From contig JACRHC010000117.1 in NCBI GenBank assembly GCA_016217675.1, forward strand, positions 1 to 42,727: DNA of 42,727 bases, given 5' to 3'. Positions 32,114 to 39,894 of the stretch are shown here, piece after piece (the first letter of the stretch is position 1; every line of letters starts with the position of its first letter). The notes under the pieces are model-generated. The model searched no databases. It saw nothing but the letters and a program-made list of their open reading frames with translations, and had not been told where the DNA came from. Source of the stretch: Nitrospirota bacterium. Its GTDB lineage: Bacteria; Nitrospirota; Thermodesulfovibrionia; Thermodesulfovibrionales; UBA6898. The position numbers and the translations under genes were made by a program.

Positions 32114-33397
32114 TTATATGGCCATGATCACTTCTTCAGTGACCTTGGCCTCGCCCATCTCGCAGGCCAGGTTCATGGCCCGGATGATGTTGTTGTTGAC
32201 GGTGAGCGGGTATGCGTTGCTGATCTTCTTGCCGCGCGAATCCTTATCCATCAGCCTGTCGCTGAGCGCCTTGATAGCCTCATCCGTGATGATGCCTTTC
32301 AACTCCACGTTGATGCGCTTGAACTTCAGCGAGAGATAATCCTTCATATTGCCGTTGAGACCGCGAATGTAAGCGACCTGGCAGCGGCGTATGACCTCAC
32401 GCATGTCGTAATGATCTGCCTCGTTGAAGAGACTGCCTAACTCAGGCTGGCCGATCAGGATGATGCCGAGGGCTTTTTTATACCCGTCCTCGATCTCATA
32501 GAATCGCTTGAGGAGTTTCAGCACGCGGACGGTGAGATCATGTGCCTCCTCGATCATCAAGCAGACGTGACAGCCTGCCTTGCTGCGAGCGATCAGCAGT
32601 TTCTCGACCTGGCGGGTCTTCTGCTCCAGCCTCATCTTCGGGGACTCATCGCTGAGGTCAAGTATGATCGCATCGCAGAGGCTGGCTGCGGAGATCCGCG
32701 TCTTGTCGATCATGCGCGGGTAGATGATCCTTGACGAATCGTCCTTGCTCAACTCCGCAACGACCTTCTTGCGGATGACCGACTTGCCGCTGCCGACCTC
32801 GCCGATGATGGCAAGGAAGCCACCATGCTTTGATGCATCGATCATTGCAGCCTCGATGTACCGGTGCTCTTCGGACATATAGATATCCGGCACGTCCCTG
32901 ATGTCGTTGTTAAATGGACTGCGAAATAACTTGAAATGCTTTAGTGTCTCTCCTGTTAACAATTCCCTCACCTCCGTCGTTGTTTTGATTTCACCGGGAT
33001 CTCCCGGCAGTAATGATCTGCTGTGGCGTGTATTCCAGATCTTCGTCCCTGTGCCCAGTGCCTTCATTTTGAAATTGGACTCTGCTGCAGGTTTCCAGAT
33101 ATCTGCTACGGTGAACTCGTTTGCCGCAAGATACGCGGCACAGTTCTTTGCGACGAACTCCTCTATCTTTTCCTTGAACCCCTCGACCTGGGGCATGTAC
33201 ACGAGGCCCCGGTTCAGGCATACATTGAGCGTCGCCTTATTGACCCCTGCGAATGCTGCGGCATCTACCTGAGTGCAGCCGCTGTTGATCAGAACTTCCT
33301 TCAGGATGATCGGCTTCAGGGGATGCCTCTTTGATGCCATGATCCTGCTTGTCTCTGCAAATGCTGTCGCTCCGCCAGACCTACTGTTGGTTACCAC
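32114..33397 (-). CDS. muB: MuB-like transposition target-selection ATPase
   Basis: This 427-residue AAA+ protein activates MuA, chooses target DNA and gives target immunity. It has an N-terminal helix-turn-helix domain (about 37-65, VDAAAFAGVNKATLNVCLNR). Walker A is GEVGSGKS (199-206) and Walker B CLMIEEAH (279-286). A C-terminal helical domain follows (about 340-425). It is longer than Mu B (312). The GTG at 33397 has an ideal AAGGAGG. The first ten residues (MVTNSRSGGA) come from a dispersed 20-bp repeat; a second start at residue 20 (MASKRHPLK) is possible. Confidence 0.92.
   Translation of the reverse strand: MVTNSRSGGATAFAETSRIMASKRHPLKPIILKEVLINSGCTQVDAAAFAGVNKATLNVCLNRGLVYMPQVEGFKEKIEEFVAKNCAAYLAANEFTVADIWKPAAESNFKMKALGTGTKIWNTRHSRSLLPGDPGEIKTTTEVRELLTGETLKHFKLFRSPFNNDIRDVPDIYMSEEHRYIEAAMIDASKHGGFLAIIGEVGSGKSVIRKKVVAELSKDDSSRIIYPRMIDKTRISAASLCDAIILDLSDESPKMRLEQKTRQVEKLLIARSKAGCHVCLMIEEAHDLTVRVLKLLKRFYEIEDGYKKALGIILIGQPELGSLFNEADHYDMREVIRRCQVAYIRGLNGNMKDYLSLKFKRINVELKGIITDEAIKALSDRLMDKDSRGKKISNAYPLTVNNNIIRAMNLACEMGEAKVTEEVIMAI
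33371..33390. repeat. 20-bp repeat at MuB start (copy 1)
   Basis: TCCGCCAGACCTACTGTTGG differs at one position from TCCGCCCGACCTACTGTTGG at 33505-33524. On the minus strand both encode NSRSGG, here at the N-terminus of MuB. Confidence 0.8.
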
Positions 33398-33415
33398 TTT
33401 TTCACCTCCTTGACC

Positions 33416-33461
33416 CCTCCCTTATTCCCTCGCCCTGTGGGAGAGGGTTAGGGTGAGGGTT
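33416..33461. repeat. Dispersed palindrome between MuA and MuB genes
   Basis: CCTCCCTTATTCCCTCGCCC and GTGGGAGAGGGTTAGGGTGA form an imperfect palindrome of the type at 24041. It occupies the gap between the two transposition genes. Confidence 0.65.
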
Positions 33462-33462
33462 A

Positions 33463-35193
33463 TTACATTGCTATTGCTTCTTTATCCTCTTCATTGCCTT
33501 CGGCTCCGCCCGACCTACTGTTGGCAGCTGATGGCTGATAGCTGCCTGCTAATAGCTGTTCGATTACCTCCTCTGCCTTGGATTTTGTTATGCTTGCGCC
33601 AAAATCTGCTCTCAACTGCTGATTGAGTTCTGGCGATACCCTTCCAATTTCTCGCATGAGGTCCTTGAGGAATTCTGCGAACGGGATAACCCTCTCCGTG
33701 ATGCCGCGATCGACCTCGATTGCAGTGCCCTTCTTTTCGAGGTATGCAACGTTGCCTAACTTCTCTGCATGGATGCCGTGGACCACAAGCCCCTCGAACG
33801 GGACTGCGTTTTTCTTCTTGCCTCCCTCGCCATATGCGGCGTTATCAAAGCGCTTGATCGCCTGCTGTGTGGCTGTCTCCGGCTGTGCCTTATACTCCTG
33901 GCCGATGATCGCAGCGTTGGCGCTGAAACCGCCCTGGACTGCAGGAAGGCGGTCAGGAATGGGCTGGCATTGATATGCCTTCTCCCTGTATCGGACTTCG
34001 ATCTCCGGCCAAGCAAAGGGCCGCAGCACTGCCTGAACCTTCGCGCCTCTAAACAGGCCCTCAACATGTTTGAGCTGATATTCCTTGCTTCTGAAGCTGA
34101 TGCTGTATGTCCCGTCCACTGTGCGCTCTTCAGATGGGTTGGCGAAAAGGTCCTGCAGAATGTCTTCTGCCGGAAGCTCCCGGAGCTGCTCCTGTTTGAT
34201 CAGCGACCAGCAGGCTGTGCGTGTCATGTCGTGACGGCTGTGCTTCTTCGTTGCCTGATGCCAGGACATGAAGTCATCTGCCCAGGCGTTCATCTCCTCG
34301 ACTGATGTTGCCGGCTGAATCCGGAGGCCGCTTTCGAACCATTCTTCAATGATGTTGTGTGAGGTTTCTACCGCTCCCTGTCGGCGAGGGTTGTAAGGCA
34401 GGCCCTTCGGAATCTCCACCTCAAGGCGGGTGAGGAATGATACGATTGCGTGTGACTTATTGGCCGCGCCGGTATCCATCAACATGAGATACGGCACGCC
34501 ACGGAATGGGAACTTCTCGTTCTGTTTGTTCGTCCAGGCATCCTTGAGAAAGTTCCAGAGGTTTTCCTGCGTCTCACCGGTGGTGTTGTAATACCGGAAG
34601 AAGAAGGCCCCGGAGAAGTGATCGACGAGAACGTAGCGCAACAGACGCAGCTTGACCTTGGCGAAGTTCTCCGGCTTGTTCTTGTAGAAGTCCCGCTCGT
34701 CCATAATCGCGAGCTTGCCGTTTTTAAGGTAATACTGAATGCAGACCGAGGCGTCGAACAGGTGACAGTGGTTAGGATGCAGAGAGCGCATTTCCGTGTG
34801 TGGCTCCTCGGCCTTCTGGTGTTCTTTTGACATCTGTCTCTCCCTGAGTATGCGGTTCATTGTTGCGGGTGCTATCTGGCCGCGCTGTATGATGCCGTTG
34901 TCTTCAGCGATCTGTATGGCCCGCTCGACCGGCATGATCGGTCCCTTGTTCTCCCTGCCGGTCTCATAAAGCAGCGCCGCGATAAACTCCACCTGCGTAT
35001 CGCTGATGCCTGTTTTCAACTCTCCCTTATCTGCCCTCGGCTTTCTGCCTGACTTCCACCCGGATTGCTTTGCGATCTTGTAGAGCTGCGGCACTGACAG
35101 ACCGGACATCTCCTGGTATTTCTCCAGAACAAGAGAGCGGCTGTTGTTGGCGGCAGCGGTAAGTTCGCGGGTGAAGTCAACGGTCCAGGGCAT
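33463..35193 (-). CDS. muA: MuA-like DDE transposase
   Basis: This 576-residue transposase (from the ATG at 35193) cuts and joins the phage ends. The catalytic triad is Asp147 (CHLFDASV), Asp240 (LMLMDTGAA) and Glu276 (RQGAVETSHN). An N-terminal helix-turn-helix part (VPQLYKIAKQSGWKSGR, about 34-50) binds the ends. A beta-barrel domain follows the core, and the C-terminal helix (about 530-560) would meet MuB. An upstream in-frame extension to 35346 would run through a dispersed repeat and overlap the previous gene, so the shorter start with GGGGAG is preferred. The C-terminus ends in repeat-encoded residues (NSRSGGA). Confidence 0.93.
   Translation of the reverse strand: MPWTVDFTRELTAAANNSRSLVLEKYQEMSGLSVPQLYKIAKQSGWKSGRKPRADKGELKTGISDTQVEFIAALLYETGRENKGPIMPVERAIQIAEDNGIIQRGQIAPATMNRILRERQMSKEHQKAEEPHTEMRSLHPNHCHLFDASVCIQYYLKNGKLAIMDERDFYKNKPENFAKVKLRLLRYVLVDHFSGAFFFRYYNTTGETQENLWNFLKDAWTNKQNEKFPFRGVPYLMLMDTGAANKSHAIVSFLTRLEVEIPKGLPYNPRRQGAVETSHNIIEEWFESGLRIQPATSVEEMNAWADDFMSWHQATKKHSRHDMTRTACWSLIKQEQLRELPAEDILQDLFANPSEERTVDGTYSISFRSKEYQLKHVEGLFRGAKVQAVLRPFAWPEIEVRYREKAYQCQPIPDRLPAVQGGFSANAAIIGQEYKAQPETATQQAIKRFDNAAYGEGGKKKNAVPFEGLVVHGIHAEKLGNVAYLEKKGTAIEVDRGITERVIPFAEFLKDLMREIGRVSPELNQQLRADFGASITKSKAEEVIEQLLAGSYQPSAANSRSGGAEGNEEDKEAIAM
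33505..33524. repeat. 20-bp repeat at MuA C-terminus (copy 2)
   Basis: TCCGCCCGACCTACTGTTGG is the second copy of the element at 33371-33390 and encodes NSRSGGA near the end of MuA. A shorter match, ACCTACTGTTGG, lies near 31364. Confidence 0.8.
33525..33560. repeat. AGCTGAT-type repeat run in MuA gene
   Basis: CAGCTGATGGCTGATAGCTG and the following CCTGCTAATAGCTG are built from CTGAT/AGCTG words, as is the run at 21170 in the portal gene. It is read in frame as LLAGSYQPSA. Confidence 0.5.
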
Positions 35194-35197
35194 ATCA

Positions 35198-35250
35198 GTT
35201 AACTCCCCGCCTTTTCTAAGGAGGGGTGGCCGCAGGCCGGGGTGGTTGTC
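35198..35250. repeat. Dispersed repeat (CTCCCCGCC...GGCCGCAGGCCGG) upstream of MuA
   Basis: The element AACTCCCCGCCTTTTCTAAG with GGAGGGGTGGCCGCAGGCCG lies between the upstream gene and MuA and supplies the GGGGAG ribosome site of MuA. Its nearest relative is at 26012-26058. Confidence 0.8.
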
Positions 35251-35272
35251 TTTCTGATTTCCGCACTCATGA

Positions 35273-36187
35273 TCATGCCTTCCCAGGCTGCCAGCCCTCT
35301 TCGGGCAGCATGGTTGAGTCGCCGAACATCTCGACTGCAGTGTCATAGGCAGAGAGGATCTGCATCTTCATGGCGTGAAGGGTTGCGATGTATTCAGCCC
35401 TCATGCGGACGGTTGGGTCGTTGTCAGCGCTGAGGTCTTCCATGCGGGTCGGCTCGACCTGGAGCATGTACCCGGTGAAGCCGGTGCGGAGATTGTCCAT
35501 GCGCTGCAGAAAGGCGTCTTCTTCGGCAGTCAGGCCCTTGTCGTGGGCATTGCGCTCGAACTTCTGCAGGGACCGTTCCAGCTTGGTGATGTGCTTTTTC
35601 TCATCAGCCATACGGCGCTCGTGGGTTTTCTTCTCTGCGTCGCGCTCGTCTTTGGCGGTCTTGAGGTCATCCTGAATTTTTTCGATAACTGCCTGAACAG
35701 CCTCCGGCTCAAAAGGGATAGCCTCGCCGTCGAAAAGAAGACGGTCTCCATCGATTTTTACGGATTCCGTAAATATTGCTCCGGTTAAGTATTTGATTTT
35801 ACTGAATTCATGTCCTGTAAAATTTACGAAATTACGTAAAAAATCAACGCTGTATGGTTTCAGGTCGGCAAGCTTTTCATCTGTCTTCCTCCAATCAACG
35901 CCAACGTGTTCGCAAAACTGGACCCACGTCATTCCGTATCGTTCTCTGTATTCCTTAGATTCCTTGACCTGTTTTAAAAATATGAGCTTAAAAAAGGATG
36001 CCTGTGCTTCATTAAAGAGCATCCCTTTGACTTTGCCAGCCATCTCGTAGACCCATGGCGCGGCATCAATCTTTACTTTTAGGGCATCGACCTCGCTCTG
36101 GTTCGACTGCCTGCCTTTCTGGAAGGAGTCATTAAGCATCTCCATCTCTAAATCAGTACGCTTCTGCGTTGTCGCTTTATTCGCCAT
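35273..36187 (-). CDS. Early protein upstream of MuA, coiled-coil
   Basis: The ATG at 36187 has GAGGAGG seven bases upstream and gives 304 residues. The middle is rich in aromatic and charged residues (ERYGMTWVQFCEHVGVDWRK). A long coiled coil follows (about 180-225, KIQDDLKTAKDERDAEKKTH). I do not recognise a family. The gene overlaps the IclR-type regulator upstream. A role in early regulation or replication is possible. Confidence 0.65.
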   Translation of the reverse strand: MANKATTQKRTDLEMEMLNDSFQKGRQSNQSEVDALKVKIDAAPWVYEMAGKVKGMLFNEAQASFFKLIFLKQVKESKEYRERYGMTWVQFCEHVGVDWRKTDEKLADLKPYSVDFLRNFVNFTGHEFSKIKYLTGAIFTESVKIDGDRLLFDGEAIPFEPEAVQAVIEKIQDDLKTAKDERDAEKKTHERRMADEKKHITKLERSLQKFERNAHDKGLTAEEDAFLQRMDNLRTGFTGYMLQVEPTRMEDLSADNDPTVRMRAEYIATLHAMKMQILSAYDTAVEMFGDSTMLPEEGWQPGKA

Positions 36188-36485
36188 GTTCGGCCTCCTC
36201 AAGCTCGACGAGATCGCGGCTAATGCGATCCCTCTCGCCTTCAAGGTTTGCCTTGATCCGAGCCCTGATGAGACCGAGTCCCAGCCCGAGCTGCCAACGG
36301 TCGTTGATACTCTGCGCAAAGCCGATTTCCTCAAGCGTGCTGAGGTGGCACATGACTGTCGGCGTCGGCAGGTTCACTGCCTGGCTGATCGCCGGCGCGG
36401 TCACCGGGTCCTTCTGACGCGCGAGATATTTCAGTATCTCGCCTGTTTTCCTAACTGCCTCAATGCGTTTGTAGCTGTTACTCAT
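36177..36485 (-). CDS. IclR-type winged-helix regulator, small
   Basis: This 102-residue protein (ATG at 36485, AGGAGGGAG upstream) carries a winged helix of the IclR N-terminal type: EILKYLARQKDPVTAPAISQ, AVNLPTPTVMCHLSTLEEIG, FAQSINDRWQLG. The ligand domain is absent, so it probably acts as a small DNA-binding regulator. Its start overlaps the upstream stop. Confidence 0.75.
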   Translation of the reverse strand: MSNSYKRIEAVRKTGEILKYLARQKDPVTAPAISQAVNLPTPTVMCHLSTLEEIGFAQSINDRWQLGLGLGLIRARIKANLEGERDRISRDLVELEEAEHGE

Positions 36486-36663
36486 CGCTGTCACTCCCTC
36501 CTCTTATCTCCATGAAATAATCACAGTGCTGCTTCACCCGGCTGCTGCCGTCGCAATGCCTTTCACATCTCTCATTCTCGCAACCCGCCTTTGCATCGCA
36601 ATACGCACAAAGACAATCCGTATTGCATATCTCTGATTGGTTGGGGCTAACCGCTGTTTCCAT
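36478..36663 (-). CDS. Cys-rich small early protein
   Basis: This 61-residue protein has ten Cys-His-type ligands in a short span: CNTDCLCAYCDAKAGCENER, CERHCDG and KQHCDYFME. One or two zinc sites are likely. GGAGG stands five bases before the ATG at 36663, and the gene ends overlapping the IclR-type gene. No family is recognised. Confidence 0.6.
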   Translation of the reverse strand: METAVSPNQSEICNTDCLCAYCDAKAGCENERCERHCDGSSRVKQHCDYFMEIRGGSDSDE

Positions 36664-36665
36664 TC

Positions 36666-36878
36666 TCACCTCCGTATAGTTCTGATGCCTGCCATATGCA
36701 GGTCGTCAATGATGTGCCATGCTGCTTCTTTTGCCATGTCCAACTGCTCTGTCTCTATGCCGACAATCACCACGTTCAGCGCGTTAGCAATATGGTGATT
36801 AAGGAACTCCTTTGCGTCCCTGGAGAGTGCGTTCAACTCTGAGATAGCCTTCTTCTGGCCTCTGTAATTAGCGCCCAT
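36666..36878 (-). CDS. 70-residue early protein
   Basis: The ATG at 36876-36878, overlapping the previous gene by 11 bp, gives a 70-residue protein starting MGANYRGQKKAISELNALSR and ending HMAGIRTIRR. It is largely helical. A longer frame starting at 37055 would lie within the previous gene in a different frame and has no ribosome site. The function is unknown. Confidence 0.55.
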   Translation of the reverse strand: MGANYRGQKKAISELNALSRDAKEFLNHHIANALNVVIVGIETEQLDMAKEAAWHIIDDLHMAGIRTIRR

Positions 36879-37368
36879 TTTCAATCTCGTGCAGGAATAT
36901 TTTTCTTTTGTGCTTTTCGGCCTTGATGCGTTTCTCTTCTTCGTCGAGCCGCTGGATCTCTGACCTGAGTGCATCCGGTCCCGGTAGGGCGAAGAGTCCG
37001 GCCTTTTTACTGAGGACTTCGAAGGCTCTGCGCTGACCGCCGGTGGCGATGACAAATGCGGGAAGATACTGAGCGGGGAATCTGTGTTTGTCGTGGGCCT
37101 CTGCTGTCCAGTTGTCTAACTGTGACTTCGTGATCTCGTGTCCGACCAGCTCCGACATCCTCGCGGCAACGTCGTAGCGCGAAAGTTCCCTGCCGGTACA
37201 GGGCACTGCTGCCTTTTTTAAGTCCTGTGAAATAGCATGACGCAGTTCAGTATCTATATCGAGACTGCCGAGGCTGGGCGTGCTGGTCTGTCGGGACAGC
37301 TCCTCTACCTGTTTGAGCCAGTCGAAGAGTGTGGGTTGATCTGACGATTCTTTTTTATGCATTGTCAT
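36868..37368 (-). CDS. Conserved early-region protein, HTH-like
   Basis: This 166-residue protein contains GRELSRYDVAARMSELVGHE and ITKSQLDNWTAEAHDKHRFP, a helix-turn-helix-like region. A C-terminal coiled coil follows (EIQRLDEEEKRIKAEKHKRK). Proteins of this kind occur near the transposase of other Mu-like phages. It is the first gene after Ner. A regulatory or replication role is plausible. Confidence 0.6.
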   Translation of the reverse strand: MTMHKKESSDQPTLFDWLKQVEELSRQTSTPSLGSLDIDTELRHAISQDLKKAAVPCTGRELSRYDVAARMSELVGHEITKSQLDNWTAEAHDKHRFPAQYLPAFVIATGGQRRAFEVLSKKAGLFALPGPDALRSEIQRLDEEEKRIKAEKHKRKIFLHEIENGR

Positions 37369-37441
37369 TGCTCACGCGGGCAAAAAAATATATAATCAAG
37401 GCAGATTTGACGGAGGTGAGTAGCTTGCAGATCAGTAACAT

Positions 37442-37681
37442 TTATGCCGCCTTCTTGTGGCCGTTCTCCGGCCAGAGTTCTTCGACTGTTTTATTCAGCA
37501 CCAGCGCTATGGCCCGGCGCACGCTTGGGAATACTTTGTTCCCGTATAGAACGTCAGATGTTGCCTGCCTGGACTTTCCGATCATTCGAGCGAGGGAAAT
37601 AACGTCATCAATGCCATTGGCCCAGAGGAGCATCCTCATCCGTCTCTTCTTCGCTTTATTTTTGTTCTTGTTTGTTGACAC
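37442..37681 (-). CDS. ner: Ner-like DNA-binding regulator
   Basis: This 79-residue protein resembles Ner/Nlp: SLARMIGKSRQATSDVLYGN and VRRAIALVLNKTVEELWPEN, a helix-turn-helix ending in the typical W-PE. In Mu, Ner lowers early and repressor transcription during lytic growth. It starts with GTG at 37679-37681, divergent from the repressor gene, and is the first gene of the early operon. Confidence 0.85.
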   Translation of the reverse strand: MSTNKNKNKAKKRRMRMLLWANGIDDVISLARMIGKSRQATSDVLYGNKVFPSVRRAIALVLNKTVEELWPENGHKKAA

Positions 37682-37732
37682 CTGTCATTTACCTGAGAAA
37701 AGTATAATCGCAGTGTGCGACTAATGTCAACA
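37673..37732. promoter_or_regulatory. Divergent repressor/early promoter region with operator
   Basis: The minus strand has TTGACA (37730-37725) and TATACT (37706-37701) at 18-bp spacing, a strong sigma-70 promoter for the early operon. The plus strand has TATAAT at 37703-37708, about 16 bases upstream of the repressor ATG. TGTTGACA (37673-37680) and TGTCAACA (37725-37732) form an inverted repeat around both, a likely operator for repressor or Ner. Confidence 0.7.
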
Positions 37733-38452
37733 GAAAAATCGCATGATGTCAATGACGTAATTAAGCGGCTCAAAATCGCCTATGGATTCAAGTCTGATGC
37801 TGCTTTGGCAGATTTTCTCGGCGTCAAACCGAATACAATAGCTACTTGGAAAATCAGAAAATATATCGACTGGAACCTTATATTCGCAAAGTGCGATGAT
37901 GTTAGCGCTTCGTGGCTATTGACCGGCGAGGGCTCGAAGGATAATCTTGATTTAGGGCAAGGATGTCCACGGTCCGGAGAGGTCGAAGGTCATCTGGAAC
38001 CTCCCGGATTCTGCGCTGAAGAAGGTCAGACTCCTTACAGCGACTTTGTCTGTGTCCCCCAGGTCTCAGGCGAGATCAGCGCCGGTGGCGGGCTGGTGCC
38101 GGATAATACAGTAGAGATGAAGATCGCCTTTAGGCGCGAGTGGATCCAGCGGCGCGGAGATCCGCAGAATATGTCGCTGATTCGTGTGAGCGGTGACAGC
38201 ATGGAGCCAACGCTATTGTCAGGCGACCTGGTATTGATCGACCACGGCAGAAACTTTGTGGATCCGCAGGGCGGCATCTATGCAATTGCGATGGATGATA
38301 CTATAATGATCAAGCGTCTGCAGGTGATCTACCCAGCGAAGACGCTGAAGATCATCAGCGACAACAGTCGCTATGAGCCACTGGAAGCAGTAACCGACCA
38401 GGTAAGAGTAAACGGCAAAGTCATCTGGTTCGGGAGAGAAATAGAACGTTAA
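37724..38452 (+). CDS. LexA-type phage repressor (HTH + S24 peptidase)
   Basis: This 242-residue repressor keeps the prophage silent. The N-terminal half is a CI-type helix-turn-helix (VIKRLKIAYGFKSDAALADF, LGVKPNTIATWK, about 12-43). The C-terminal half is an S24 self-cleaving domain with Ser159 (GDSMEP), Lys197 (MIKRL) and an Ala-Gly cleavage site near 120 (EISAGGG). DNA damage should therefore induce it through RecA. This differs from the Mu repressor, which lacks such a domain. I chose the ATG at 37724; a GTG nine bases earlier is possible. There is no ribosome site, so a leaderless mRNA is likely. Confidence 0.9.
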   Translation: MSTEKSHDVNDVIKRLKIAYGFKSDAALADFLGVKPNTIATWKIRKYIDWNLIFAKCDDVSASWLLTGEGSKDNLDLGQGCPRSGEVEGHLEPPGFCAEEGQTPYSDFVCVPQVSGEISAGGGLVPDNTVEMKIAFRREWIQRRGDPQNMSLIRVSGDSMEPTLLSGDLVLIDHGRNFVDPQGGIYAIAMDDTIMIKRLQVIYPAKTLKIISDNSRYEPLEAVTDQVRVNGKVIWFGREIER

Positions 38453-38466
38453 AGAGGAGGGGGACA

Positions 38467-38967
38467 ATGAAAAGAGCTTTTGTTATCTGCTTGCTGATCT
38501 GTTTGTTTGCGGCTCCTGTTTTGGCTGAGTTGCAATCCTCAAAAACAATTGATAAAGACGGCAATACTGTAATCGAGATAACAGGTGGCCGAACTGCGAG
38601 ATCCTCGGACAAAGAGCCGCTGCGGGTTGAGGAAGATAAAGCGGCTCCTGTTGCAAAAGAGGAAAAGCGTTTACCGGAAAACGATGTAAAAATTAAGACC
38701 GCGACCATTCGTGAATTCAATAGCAGTTCTGTTACTACAGATGTTTCTTTCAAACTCGATATTCTTAATGATGGCCCGGCTGGACGTATCAGCATTGGTC
38801 TGCAAGGTGTAGATAAAGATGGCTACGAAGTTCTAAGGAACACATTGTCTGCCGATTTCACCGAGTATCAGAACAAAACTATCACCGAAAGTCGGATGTT
38901 CCTTAATACCGATTTTAGCCGGGTCCGGGAGTGGAACGTTAAGACAATTTCAAAAACATTGCGCTGA
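38467..38967 (+). CDS. Secreted cargo protein 1 (FxLYD-like domain)
   Basis: This 166-residue protein begins with a Sec signal peptide (MKRAFVICLLICLFAAPVLA). A charged linker leads to a beta-sandwich-like domain (about 75-160) with TTDVSFKLDILNDGPAGRIS, GLQGVDKDGYEVL and REWNVKTI. It lies 14 bp after the repressor with a strong GAGGAGGGGG, so it should be expressed in the lysogen. The next gene carries a related domain. This fits a lysogenic-conversion cargo gene acting in the periplasm. Confidence 0.6.
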   Translation: MKRAFVICLLICLFAAPVLAELQSSKTIDKDGNTVIEITGGRTARSSDKEPLRVEEDKAAPVAKEEKRLPENDVKIKTATIREFNSSSVTTDVSFKLDILNDGPAGRISIGLQGVDKDGYEVLRNTLSADFTEYQNKTITESRMFLNTDFSRVREWNVKTISKTLR

Positions 38968-38994
38968 TATATCTAAATCTAAAGGGAGGGACCC

Positions 38995-39633
38995 ATGAAA
39001 AAAGTTGTATTTATTTTGTTATTAATAAGTTCGTTTGCCTATGCTGGCAACGTTTCTCATTTCGCGCCCGATGTTCCACTGATCGAGACAGAGCAGGGAT
39101 TTAAGGAGAAGATCGACTATCTTTGCGGTGAGGCCGTGGGAGACCTTACTAAATACAATGATGCATCGATAGAAGACTTCATAAGGCAGTGCACAACAAC
39201 GGGTCAAGCCGTTAAGAAAAGCTCTATAGCTTCGCCCAAGTTCAAAACGGCTTATCTGCCTGCGTTACGCTCTTGTGATAAAGTTTTTCGAGTTGAATTA
39301 CGAGCAAGGAATACTCCTGTCTACAATGCACCAGCATATAAGCCTGCTGTTGCGGCAGAAAAACAGATTCAGGTTTCAAATGTGCAGTGTCGCATAACGC
39401 GCTATGATTCTATCGGCAATACCTGGTTTTCGATTAAAGCTGATGTTACAAATAAGGGGAGAAGTGGTTCGGTCTACGTTACTCTACAGGGGCTTGATTT
39501 TGAAGGCTACGAACGCAAAACTGTCATTCTTAGGGATACGTTGGAAACGGGCCAGACGAAGACGATGACCAATGAAACCGTGCTTGATTCTCCATCCTAT
39601 AATAAGATCCGAGAGTGGCGCGTTAAGGATTAA
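38995..39633 (+). CDS. Secreted cargo protein 2 (FxLYD-like domain)
   Basis: This 212-residue protein has a Sec signal peptide (MKKVVFILLLISSFAYAGNV). A middle region with three Cys residues follows (DYLCGEAVGDL, IRQCTTTG, RSCDKVF). The C-terminal domain (about 130-212), with FSIKADVTNKGRSGSVYVTL and QGLDFEGYER...IREWRVKD, is clearly related to that of the preceding gene. GGGAGGGACCC precedes the ATG. Its place behind the repressor and the absence from other phages suggest accessory cargo. Confidence 0.6.
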   Translation: MKKVVFILLLISSFAYAGNVSHFAPDVPLIETEQGFKEKIDYLCGEAVGDLTKYNDASIEDFIRQCTTTGQAVKKSSIASPKFKTAYLPALRSCDKVFRVELRARNTPVYNAPAYKPAVAAEKQIQVSNVQCRITRYDSIGNTWFSIKADVTNKGRSGSVYVTLQGLDFEGYERKTVILRDTLETGQTKTMTNETVLDSPSYNKIREWRVKD

Positions 39634-39831
39634 GCCGCTCTGAGCCAATGCGCAGCCCAGCGGGAAGTTCAAGAAAAATATTTTCAAGTGAGACTTGACG
39701 GCGGGCCGACGCAAAACAGCCTTTTTTTCTGGGTCTCTGTAGTATGAATAAGAAGACGAAGAATGCTGGGGAGGGAGAAAAAAGTCAGACAGCCCTGCTT
39801 CGCAGATCAGGGGGAGGGATGGTTGGTTGCC

Positions 39832-39852
39832 TTATCAATTCTCGCTTGATAA
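39832..39852. promoter_or_regulatory. Subterminal palindrome, right copy
   Basis: TTATCAATTCTCGCTTGATAA has arms TTATCAA and TTGATAA. It matches the element at 3050-3069 at 18 of 20 positions in the same strand. Confidence 0.45.
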
Positions 39853-39894
39853 TTCCCATGTTTTCCCCTTCTTTCCCGTCTATTCCCGGAAACC

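Noticed and set aside
33463..35346. Longer MuA start at 35346
   Set aside because: It would translate a dispersed repeat and overlap the previous gene by 74 bp, and it lacks the helix-turn-helix homology before residue 52; 35193 is preferred.
39640..39720. Possible attC site after the second cargo gene
   Set aside because: It has an AGCGG/CCGCT hairpin but no GTTRRRY/RYYYAAC core pair and lies inside the prophage.
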